Part shown: positions 17,203-24,859 of the stretch, in pieces
How positions within the stretch are numbered: position 1 is the stretch's first letter
Layout of the letters: each line of letters opens with the position of its first letter
NCBI GenBank assembly: GCA_026995555.1
Contig: JALWOJ010000212.1
Span: 1 to 36,001, forward strand
Source of the DNA: Acidilobaceae archaeon
GTDB taxonomy: Archaea; Thermoproteota; Thermoprotei_A; Sulfolobales; Acidilobaceae
Length of the DNA stretch: 36,001 nt
Reading direction: 5' to 3'
Made by a program: the position numbers and the translations under genes
The notes under the pieces: model-generated
Databases searched by the model: none
Seen by the model: the letters and a program-made list of their open reading frames with translations, nothing else
What the model was told of the DNA's origin: nothing

Positions 17203-17312
17203 TGGTGGGCCCGCCGGGATTTGAACCCGGGACCACGGGGTCCCGAGTCGGGCGCCAACCCCCTAAAGGGCTCGGCGTACCCCGCATCCTAGCCAGGCTA
17301 GACGACGGGCCC
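17203..17312 (-). tRNA. tRNA-Pro(CGG) with 32-nt intron (17247-17278) at position 32/33 and encoded CCA
   Basis: Minus strand: GGGCCCG acceptor / CGGGCCC; D-arm GTCT..GGAT; anticodon stem CGGGG/CCCCG; spliced loop TTCGGGA; T-arm CCGGG-TTCAAAT-CCCGG; A73 then CCA. Confidence 0.9.
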
Positions 17313-17371
17313 CTGGAGATAAGGAGAAAGAAAAAGGGATATAAAGGATACTGTTGATTTGAGCTTGAAGA

Positions 17372-19252
17372 TCACCTTCTGAGTCTTGGGTTCAGTATGG
17401 TATCTAGTGCATAGCCCAGGAGGACGAATGACAGACCCACTATTGCTATTGCAAGCCCTGGTGGCACTACCCACCACCAAGCTCCCGAGAGAACAGCGCC
17501 TCCAGCCTGTGCGTCATGAAGTATTTTGCCCCAAGTAACTACGTTTGGATCCCCAAGCCCCAGGAAGCTAAGGCCTGCCTCGGTCAATATGGCCCCAGGA
17601 ACTCCAAGGGCTATGCTCGCAAACGTATAGGGCAGAACCTGGGGGAATATGTACCTGAATATTATTCTTCCATGATCAACTCCAACAGCCCTAGCGGCCT
17701 CAACATATAAGTTCTCTCTAAGCTGTAAGGCCATACTTCTCACTGTGAACACTATACCTACCCAGCCGAAAACTATAAGCAACACTATAACGTTCCATAT
17801 GCTTCTTCCAACATAATATGACAGGAGAATTAGCAGTGGCAAGACTGGCAGCGAGTATATGACCTGTGCAAGCCTATTGAGGACAGCATCCACTTTTCCT
17901 CCATAGTATCCCGAGATAACTCCATATATAACTCCGATAAGAGTTGATATCGTGCTGGCCATCAGACCCACTATGAGGGCCCACCTGGTCCCATAGAGCA
18001 CTCCTTGCCACAGATCTCTGCCATAAGGAGAGCTTGCCGAGATCCTGTCCGTTCCAAGAATCCCGTAGGCCCCCTGAAATATGGCCTTCTTAATTGTGAC
18101 GGGAGGCTGACTTGGCACACCTTTTGTCTGGTTATAGGCAACGAGCTCCAAAACCAATATATGATAAGTTCCCTTGAGGCTTGGACCCTTTCCAGCTAGC
18201 ATCTGAGGGTTCATCTTCTTGAACAAGGCCTTTCCGAACCTGTAGAAGAAGCCTGGTGAGTATGTAAGGTTAAAGGGTTCCATAAACGGTTTGAGTATCC
18301 CAAGCTTGAAGTTTATTCTCGTCTCCTTTGAAAGCTGGTTGACGAAGTTTGAGAGTCTAAACTCCTCAAAGCTGGTTATCTGGTTTTTACCATATATTGC
18401 TAAGCCGTAGTAGCTCCAGGCATCCATGCTCCTACCAGCATTTATTATCTTAAAGTAGTTGTTTAGGTTGAAGAGGAAGGCACAGTAAGAGCCACAAGTC
18501 CCATTCCTTATTATAGATTCGCTTAGCTTTGTAACTGTCTTGTAGTTTAGAGGGGCCAGAGGGACTGCGAGACCGTCAGGTCTCACAAAAATTATTAAGA
18601 CGCCCGCCTGAGTCAAGTATGGGCTTGCGGGCCTCTGATTCCACCTGATGACAACATCAGTTGGAGGTATGTCGGCTTTATAGTTGTATTTTATATCAAA
18701 AGCTATTACTTCGAGGCGATCTCCATAAGTTTGACTTAAACCTAACCTCATGTTCTTCAGTATGGGATTTGTCTTCCACTGGTTCTTCGGAATGGACTTT
18801 GCATAAGCTGAAAGATACTTGTAAAGCTGCGGATTGGTATATTTCAGCAGCTCCAGTGCAGCTGACGTGTTAGTTCTTATATTTTTAAGATCAACCAAGA
18901 TCATCTCCCTTGGCTTAACGAATTTCGTTATCGGCCACTTCTTCGATGAGATCAAGTTTATCCATTCTGGAGGCGCAAGGGCAGGCAGACCCTTCTCGGC
19001 GATATATGTTGCGTTGTTCCAGTTCTTGATGTCATTATAGTTGCCTATCACAGGGAAGGCTACAGCTATAATAACAAGAATGATTATCAGTGCGAGACCA
19101 GTCATTCCAGTGGCACTTCTCTTAAACTGATTCCAAAACTCCATAAAGGATGCTAAGCTTCTCCTGAAGCTCGCTGAGGTGCTTCCATAGGACTCCTTTA
19201 TTGATGAACCGACATTCGACTTCCTCTCCTTCTTTTCATTACCTTTGCTCAC
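17372..19252 (-). CDS. Peptide ABC transporter permease (OppC/DppC type) with large extracytoplasmic insertion
   Basis: C-terminal BPD_transp domain: EAARAVGVDHGRIIFRYIFPQVLPYTFASIALGVPGAILTEAGLSFLGLGDP; about 300-residue insert between TM1 and the permease core. Confidence 0.9.
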   Translation of the reverse strand: MSKGNEKKERKSNVGSSIKESYGSTSASFRRSLASFMEFWNQFKRSATGMTGLALIIILVIIAVAFPVIGNYNDIKNWNNATYIAEKGLPALAPPEWINLISSKKWPITKFVKPREMILVDLKNIRTNTSAALELLKYTNPQLYKYLSAYAKSIPKNQWKTNPILKNMRLGLSQTYGDRLEVIAFDIKYNYKADIPPTDVVIRWNQRPASPYLTQAGVLIIFVRPDGLAVPLAPLNYKTVTKLSESIIRNGTCGSYCAFLFNLNNYFKIINAGRSMDAWSYYGLAIYGKNQITSFEEFRLSNFVNQLSKETRINFKLGILKPFMEPFNLTYSPGFFYRFGKALFKKMNPQMLAGKGPSLKGTYHILVLELVAYNQTKGVPSQPPVTIKKAIFQGAYGILGTDRISASSPYGRDLWQGVLYGTRWALIVGLMASTISTLIGVIYGVISGYYGGKVDAVLNRLAQVIYSLPVLPLLILLSYYVGRSIWNVIVLLIVFGWVGIVFTVRSMALQLRENLYVEAARAVGVDHGRIIFRYIFPQVLPYTFASIALGVPGAILTEAGLSFLGLGDPNVVTWGKILHDAQAGGAVLSGAWWWVVPPGLAIAIVGLSFVLLGYALDTILNPRLRR

Positions 19253-20379
19253 GTCCTCCTCCCCCCAATCCTAACTCTAGGATCTAACAACATGTAGATG
19301 AAGTCAAGCGTAGTTATTACTATGACAAACAGGAAGACCAAGAGATAGGTCTGCGCAACAAGAACGCCCTGATCTCCACTGTTAAGGGCTATCCAGTAGG
19401 TATAGCCCATTCCAGGCCACTGGAAAACTATCTCAGTTATTATAGCTCCTCCCAACGCACCTACAAGGCCTAAAGCGCTCATCGTTACGAGAGGGGGGCT
19501 CGCTGCCCTGAATACATGTTTGTAAAGGACAAGCCTCTCCGGAAGCCCTTTAGCCCTTAAGACCGTAACGAAGTCCTCAGTAAGCACATTTATCACAATG
19601 TTCCTAATTATGTATGCCCATCCTCCGAAGAGCACAAGAACTATTGTTATGAGTGGAAGGGCCATGTAGTACAGCCAAGTTTCAAAATATAGGGCGTAGT
19701 AGTGTAGGTAGCCTCCAGGATTGTGGAGAAAGCCCTGCGCTAGAACTGCGGCAAACTCCCTATGAAGCTTACCGAGGGCACTATAAACGTCTATGGAAGC
19801 CAGCGGGAATATCTTGTATTTGTAGGCAAAGATGTAAAGCATTAGCATGCCAACCCACCACATTGGAAGGCTTGCGGAGAGCATTGCAATTATTGATATT
19901 GTCTTATCGTAAAGGGAGCCAGCTCTTCTGGCCGCCTGAAAGCCCAAATATATCCCTATAAGTATGACTATTATCTCTGCGGTGAAGAATAAGATTATTG
20001 TTGGAACCAGAGCCCTCTCGACAACCTGAGCGGCGTTATCTCCCCCTCTAGGATACGTAACATCAGGGCTCTTGGGAAATGCACCAAACTTAAGCAAAAA
20101 TGTATCCTTCACATATTTAAAGACCCTATAGATTGCAGGCTCGTTTAAGCCATACTTTTCATAAACAAGCATCTTTATCTGTGTATAGTTATAAGGCTTG
20201 CCCTGTCTGACTAAAGCTTGTATCTCTTGTTGTATCTCCTGTTGTGCTAGTCCCTTTAGGTATTTGTATCCATAGGCCACAAAGATTCCAGATATAAGGG
20301 CTGAGGCGAAGAACAGAACTATTACAGCATTAAGTATGCTATTCGCTATGGTTCTGCCAAGCCCGCTTCCATCAGCCAT
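19249..20379 (-). CDS. Peptide ABC transporter permease (OppB/DppB type)
   Basis: FVTVLRAKGLPERLVLYKHVFRAASPPLVTMSALGLVGALGGAIITEIVFQWPGMGY EAA loop; 4-nt overlap with the OppC-like gene. Confidence 0.92.
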   Translation of the reverse strand: MADGSGLGRTIANSILNAVIVLFFASALISGIFVAYGYKYLKGLAQQEIQQEIQALVRQGKPYNYTQIKMLVYEKYGLNEPAIYRVFKYVKDTFLLKFGAFPKSPDVTYPRGGDNAAQVVERALVPTIILFFTAEIIVILIGIYLGFQAARRAGSLYDKTISIIAMLSASLPMWWVGMLMLYIFAYKYKIFPLASIDVYSALGKLHREFAAVLAQGFLHNPGGYLHYYALYFETWLYYMALPLITIVLVLFGGWAYIIRNIVINVLTEDFVTVLRAKGLPERLVLYKHVFRAASPPLVTMSALGLVGALGGAIITEIVFQWPGMGYTYWIALNSGDQGVLVAQTYLLVFLFVIVITTLDFIYMLLDPRVRIGGRRT

Positions 20380-20547
20380 CTGCTTACACCACCAAGATGC
20401 GTGAGGAAGCGTCCAGAAGCCCTGTTCTCAAACCTCTGGGAGTTCAATCTTTTAGGAAAAGACTAGAAAATTAATATTTTTAATAAAATCTGCGCAAAAA
20501 AGAAAAGTTAATTATTTTAAGAGAAAAAAAGAATTGATTAGCTAACT

Positions 20548-23500
20548 TTAACCTCTCCTCAGCAGCCAGACCGCGATCGCGATTATTATTATGATTATCA
20601 CTACAACCGCAGTAATGACTGCTGCCCTGCTTCTTTTTGTTGTGGTTGTTGTAGTACTTGTTGTGGTTGTGGTGGAAGTTGTTGAGGTGGTCGAGGTGGT
20701 TGTGGTTGTGGAAGATGTTGTGGATGTTGTCGTGGTGCTGGTGGTTGTGGAGGTTGTTGTGGATGAAGTTGTTGTAGTACTTGTTGTGGTTGTGGTGGAA
20801 GTTGTACTTGTTGTGGTAGTACTGGTTGTGGAGGTTGTTGATGTTGTGGTTGTGGAGGTTAACATACCTAAGCTTGTAAGTATTACCGAGGCCGTATAGA
20901 CGGTCGCGCTCTTCGAGGAGCTGACGAAGAGCGCGATCACATAGGTTCCAGGCTTCTTGAGATACTCTGCTGTGAAGGATGACGGCAAAGTTATTGTGAC
21001 GGTCCCAGCGCTGTACTTTATGTAATCTGAGGGTATCTTAGCCACCTCCTTATAAGTTACCTTTCCTGTTGTAGCATTTTTGACTGGGATCTCGAGAAGA
21101 GCTATCACGCTTACACTGCTTGGTGTTGTCTCAAGGTAGCTTGGCGCCAGTCTATAAAGCTTTGTGTTGAAGGTTATCTGTAACGGCGTTCCTGCAACAA
21201 CTACAGAGGGGGCCTTTAGGTTTGACACGCCTATTGTCCAGACCTCTAGCTTTGTGTTCCAGTATCCAGGCTTAAATGGATAGCCTTTGAACCACTTCAA
21301 AACTATCTTGTGTGTTGTCGGGTTGTAGCTAACAACATAGTATGGACCGTTCGATATGAAGGCATGGCCATAAGTGTCTATAAAGTTGATTGCGTTCTGA
21401 TAAGCCTGGCTGACGCTGTAATTTAGGTAATTCTGATAGCCAGGATATGTTGATATGTATGGAGGTATGTAGTTCTCTGACTTGAGTATCTCTAACGCCT
21501 TCTTGACGTCCTGAGCCATGTCGGGCTTTAAGAAGTTTATACCAGTCATCCTACCCTCTCTGTCTACCCATCCATAAGGCAGGCCTGAGCCCTTATACTT
21601 CCAGTGATGCACTATCATGTACTCCGCTGCACTCATCACATACCATGGCATTGTCGGGAAGATAAGTATGTTATACAATATCAGGCCTGGAGTGACGTCC
21701 AGATAGTTCGTATAGATAACTAAAGTGTCCGGACCAACAACCTTAATACCCTTGATCAGGCTCATGGTATATGCCATGTTCTGGGCGATCTCAGGATCAT
21801 AGTAGGGATCTGTCTTATTGTTCTTGTGGGTCCACTTCCAGTAGAAGGCGTACCAGTACAGGAAGTCTGCCATGGTCATAGGTGTTCCATCGTGCCACTT
21901 GCCCATATAGAACTTAACAGTAACCTTTACCGGAGCTGTTCCCTTCATTGGGACCCATTTCCACTCAGAGGCATTGAAGACATAACCTCCAGTAAAGCTG
22001 CCGTATTGTACAGTGTAGTTTGCAACTCTTACAGGAAGTATCTTTCCTGTGCTGGGGCTTGGATATACCCCAAAGTCAAAGACCAGCTGACCTATTGTCA
22101 TGCTATAGACATCGCTGAAGCCTAAAACGGGGTTCCATGGGCTCATGAAGAGGGCTCCTGTGGATGAATATTCTATAACGGTTGCCTTACCGTCAGGAGT
22201 CTGTAGTGTCCTTAAGGCCCATGGAGTCCAAAGGCCGCTGACAACTCCAGGGACTAGGCTTACAACTCTCTGTGCATTAACCGGGAAGTATTCAATATCT
22301 AGGGTTAGGAAAACTCTAGGAGCTGCCTCTTCTCCGAGCAGCAAGGCTTCCTTCATTTCGTTCCAGAGCTTGCTGACGTTCTGCTGTGTATAGCTGCCAA
22401 AGTACAGATCAAGTCCCAGTTTGTATAGCTTTGGCTGATACCAGTACCACCAGGAGGTTATTCCGCCGTTTGGTCCATATCCTCTCATTGGACAGAGGAA
22501 GAATGCAATATCATACCTAGCCCAGATTGGTGGCTCTTCGGACATCGTCACCCAACCTTCTGTGTAGAGGCTCCAGACGATGTCTCCAAGGCTTGGGCTT
22601 GTCTGGACCAAGTTCTTCTCGTAAACTACAGGAGTTACAACTGCCCTAGTCCTTGGGATCTTTACGACAGTTAAGTTCCAATACTTCTCAAGCCAGCTGG
22701 AGATTTGAAGACCTATCTGATATCTCTCATCCTCAATTCTTATTAGGAAGTAAACCTTTATTGGCTCTGAATTTCCATCAGGCTTGAAGAAGTACCACTT
22801 GCCGTTGACCAGCTTTACATACATGTGATACTTTACTAGAGTCTCATTAGCTTTCTTCATAGCGTCTAAGAACATCTGTTCGGCTTTCTTGACGTTACCT
22901 GTGGCGGTGAAGCCTAGCTGCGTGTAAACACTTCCAAGCTTCTGAAGGGCAACGGGGTTGTTAGGCATCACAGGACCATAGGCTGGATAGGCACTACCTC
23001 CAAGTATTGTGTTTACTATAAACTGCCTGTTAATAAGGAAGTTGAGGGCAAACCTGACCTCCTGTAAGGCAAATGGGTTGAAGTGTAGGTTCTTCCAAGC
23101 ATCCTTCTCCTTAATTAGTGTTATTGGAACCCAGTTGGGGTTTGGAAGCTTCTGACCACTTGTTATAGTCGATGGGTTCCAGAATATGAGGCCTGGGATT
23201 ACCTGGCCGGTTATGTTTTGATTATGAAGAACTATGACTCCAGGGGCATTAGGATCGTAAACGTTGTTTGCCGGGTTTATTGCGAGGCTGTAGTACGTTG
23301 TTAAGGTCTTTATCAACTTAAGCTTACTGGAAACAGAAGGCGATAAGGTCTTGAAGTAACCTAGGGGCATTGACCATAGGAATATGTCAGCTTGACCGCT
23401 GGCAACCTCCAATATTGCTGTCTGCTGACTTGTCCTTGCTATGAATGTGATCTGAGTCACTGGCTGACCCTTAGTTGCTTGGGCATTTGACTGGATCGCA

Positions 23501-23574
23501 GCAGCATATGGTACGACAAATATAACCACTAGTGCCACAGCAGCTAATACTTTAAGAAGGCTTCTATTATTCAA
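20548..23574 (-). CDS. Family 5 (SBP_bac_5) extracellular peptide-binding protein with Thr/Ser stalk and C-terminal TM anchor
   Basis: Signal peptide MNNRSLLKVLAAVALVVIFVVPYAAA; GKWHDGTPMTMADFLYWYAFYW; about 70-residue T/S stalk; C-terminal AVITAVVVIIIIIIAIAVWLLRRG. Confidence 0.92.
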   Translation of the reverse strand: MNNRSLLKVLAAVALVVIFVVPYAAAIQSNAQATKGQPVTQITFIARTSQQTAILEVASGQADIFLWSMPLGYFKTLSPSVSSKLKLIKTLTTYYSLAINPANNVYDPNAPGVIVLHNQNITGQVIPGLIFWNPSTITSGQKLPNPNWVPITLIKEKDAWKNLHFNPFALQEVRFALNFLINRQFIVNTILGGSAYPAYGPVMPNNPVALQKLGSVYTQLGFTATGNVKKAEQMFLDAMKKANETLVKYHMYVKLVNGKWYFFKPDGNSEPIKVYFLIRIEDERYQIGLQISSWLEKYWNLTVVKIPRTRAVVTPVVYEKNLVQTSPSLGDIVWSLYTEGWVTMSEEPPIWARYDIAFFLCPMRGYGPNGGITSWWYWYQPKLYKLGLDLYFGSYTQQNVSKLWNEMKEALLLGEEAAPRVFLTLDIEYFPVNAQRVVSLVPGVVSGLWTPWALRTLQTPDGKATVIEYSSTGALFMSPWNPVLGFSDVYSMTIGQLVFDFGVYPSPSTGKILPVRVANYTVQYGSFTGGYVFNASEWKWVPMKGTAPVKVTVKFYMGKWHDGTPMTMADFLYWYAFYWKWTHKNNKTDPYYDPEIAQNMAYTMSLIKGIKVVGPDTLVIYTNYLDVTPGLILYNILIFPTMPWYVMSAAEYMIVHHWKYKGSGLPYGWVDREGRMTGINFLKPDMAQDVKKALEILKSENYIPPYISTYPGYQNYLNYSVSQAYQNAINFIDTYGHAFISNGPYYVVSYNPTTHKIVLKWFKGYPFKPGYWNTKLEVWTIGVSNLKAPSVVVAGTPLQITFNTKLYRLAPSYLETTPSSVSVIALLEIPVKNATTGKVTYKEVAKIPSDYIKYSAGTVTITLPSSFTAEYLKKPGTYVIALFVSSSKSATVYTASVILTSLGMLTSTTTTSTTSTTSTTTTSTTSTTTTTSTTTTSSTTTSTTTSTTTTSTTSSTTTTTSTTSTTSTTTTTSTTTTTTKRSRAAVITAVVVIIIIIIAIAVWLLRRG
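20638..20863. repeat. Low-complexity G/T-rich repeat encoding the Thr/Ser stalk, containing a near-exact ~38-nt duplication 123 bp apart
   Basis: GTTGTTGTAGTACTTGTTGTGGTTGTGGTGGAAGTTGT occurs starting at about 20645 and 20768. Confidence 0.85.
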
Positions 23575-23611
23575 CCTTGGACCACCTTCAATCGAAAGAC
23601 GGGTTGCTCGA

Positions 23612-23644
23612 CTTTTAATTTAAAAGGTGGCAAATATTTAAATG
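23612..23644. promoter_or_regulatory. Divergent promoter region: palindromic CTTTTAATTTAAAAG (minus-strand TATA for the SBP gene) and AATATTTAAATG (plus-strand TATA)
   Basis: 15-bp palindrome 23612-23626; TATA-like AATATTTAAA about 25 nt upstream of ATG 23661, consistent with a leaderless mRNA. Confidence 0.55.
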
Positions 23645-23660
23645 TTGTCCCTCTATTTAC

Positions 23661-24200
23661 ATGTCGGATTGTGCGACAAGACTCTTGATGAGGAAGGTGT
23701 TAATGGAAAGGAGATACCTAAAGAGAGCATTGATAGGATTAGCTCTTGTAATTTTTGCTTTAGCCATTGCAATGGTAGATAGCTCTCCCAGACTGGAATC
23801 TGTTAAAAATGTAACTTTAATGCTCAACACCTCTCAACATAAAGAACTTAAGGTGGGCAACGCTGAAAATGAGGTAAGAATTGTTGTTGAAAGTTCTAAC
23901 TCAACACAAACAATAGTGTTTTCAAACATAGGAAATAATGCTACATACTCAGTAATCTCTAAGAGAGGGCAGGAGCTCTGGCTTCCGTCTGGCGGAGACT
24001 ATTACGTCTCATGCACCTCATGTTCAAAGTCTCCTATAAGCCTCACAATTAGAGCAGAGATTTATAGAGTTGGAGGATCTTTCGCTGTCATTTTTTCAGC
24101 ATTAATAATAGGTCTCGTGGGCGGAATCTATGCAATGATGAGCATAGTTGCGCACTTCATGGAATTAGGCCTTAGAAAGAGGGAGGAGAGCGGAACATGA
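23661..24200 (+). CDS. Hypothetical membrane protein with two TM helices and an extracytoplasmic domain
   Basis: 179 aa; TM ALIGLALVIFALAIAMV, Ser/Asn-rich outer domain with CTSC, TM FAVIFSALIIGLVGGIYAMMSIVAHF; promoter-like sequence upstream. Confidence 0.65.
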   Translation: MSDCATRLLMRKVLMERRYLKRALIGLALVIFALAIAMVDSSPRLESVKNVTLMLNTSQHKELKVGNAENEVRIVVESSNSTQTIVFSNIGNNATYSVISKRGQELWLPSGGDYYVSCTSCSKSPISLTIRAEIYRVGGSFAVIFSALIIGLVGGIYAMMSIVAHFMELGLRKREESGT

Positions 24201-24772
24201 GAAGATCGAAGAAACTCGAGGAGGTTTATTTTATAGCTTCTCCTGCATGGTCCTTAAGGCTGGAAGGGATGGAAAATAGTGTTTGCATAGACACGTTCTT
24301 TTTGACAAAAGTGAGCGATCCAGTGAGGAGAATTCTCTTTGTCTATCCAAACAAGGACTGCAAGCCCTATCCAGACTCAGGAGCTTTTATCCTCGAATCA
24401 AATTATGATTCAACAAAGATCCTTGAGCTGTTAAGCGAAGGATGCAAAGAGGCTAGGAGGAGGCTTGAAACAATACCGAGGAGAAGGTTCATTTCTTTCG
24501 GACTGCCCATAGCTCCCTCTCGAGATGAAAAGATGCGAGTTGAAGCTCATTATGCAAGCGAGCTCTGTAACTCTGTCTTTAAGGGGGATCCTAAGAGCAA
24601 GTTTCTATTGGAGTCCAGAAGAATGTATGTTAACTACATAATAGGTGAAAAGTTTAGGGAGGGTCCTTCGGCCAGAATAATTAAAATATCGTCCCTAGAC
24701 AAAGGGGTTTTTGAAGCCCTTACCAACATAATAAGTGAGATGAAAAGGAGACATCTCTACAGGACCTTGTGA
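24197..24772 (+). CDS. Hypothetical cytosolic protein, translationally coupled to the upstream membrane protein
   Basis: 191 aa; ATGA overlap with the preceding gene; no recognised motif. Confidence 0.65.
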   Translation: MRRSKKLEEVYFIASPAWSLRLEGMENSVCIDTFFLTKVSDPVRRILFVYPNKDCKPYPDSGAFILESNYDSTKILELLSEGCKEARRRLETIPRRRFISFGLPIAPSRDEKMRVEAHYASELCNSVFKGDPKSKFLLESRRMYVNYIIGEKFREGPSARIIKISSLDKGVFEALTNIISEMKRRHLYRTL

Positions 24773-24828
24773 TGAGCTCGGCAGTCCCGAGGTTTAAAAC
24801 CTATGAGGAGGGTCTTGAGTGCTGAAGC
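24765..24828 (+). ncRNA. Candidate box C/D sRNA
   Basis: C box GTGATGA 24769-24775 (perfect RUGAUGA); 11-nt guide GCTCGGCAGTC; D'-like CCGA 24787-24790; spacer GGTTTAAAACC; C'-like TATGAG 24802-24807; guide AGGGTCTTGAGTG; D box CTGA 24822-24825. Confidence 0.55.
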
Positions 24829-24859
24829 CAGATAAACAATTATGAATTAAAAACAATAT

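Noticed and set aside
20591-20899. 102-aa plus-strand ORF of Val/Glu repeats
   Set aside because: It is the reverse complement of the SBP Thr/Ser stalk; low-complexity shadow ORF with no independent coding evidence.
23582-23630. CCACCTT ... AAGGTGG inverted repeat in the SBP upstream region
   Set aside because: The left arm is simply the Shine-Dalgarno of the minus-strand SBP gene, so the symmetry is probably coincidental.
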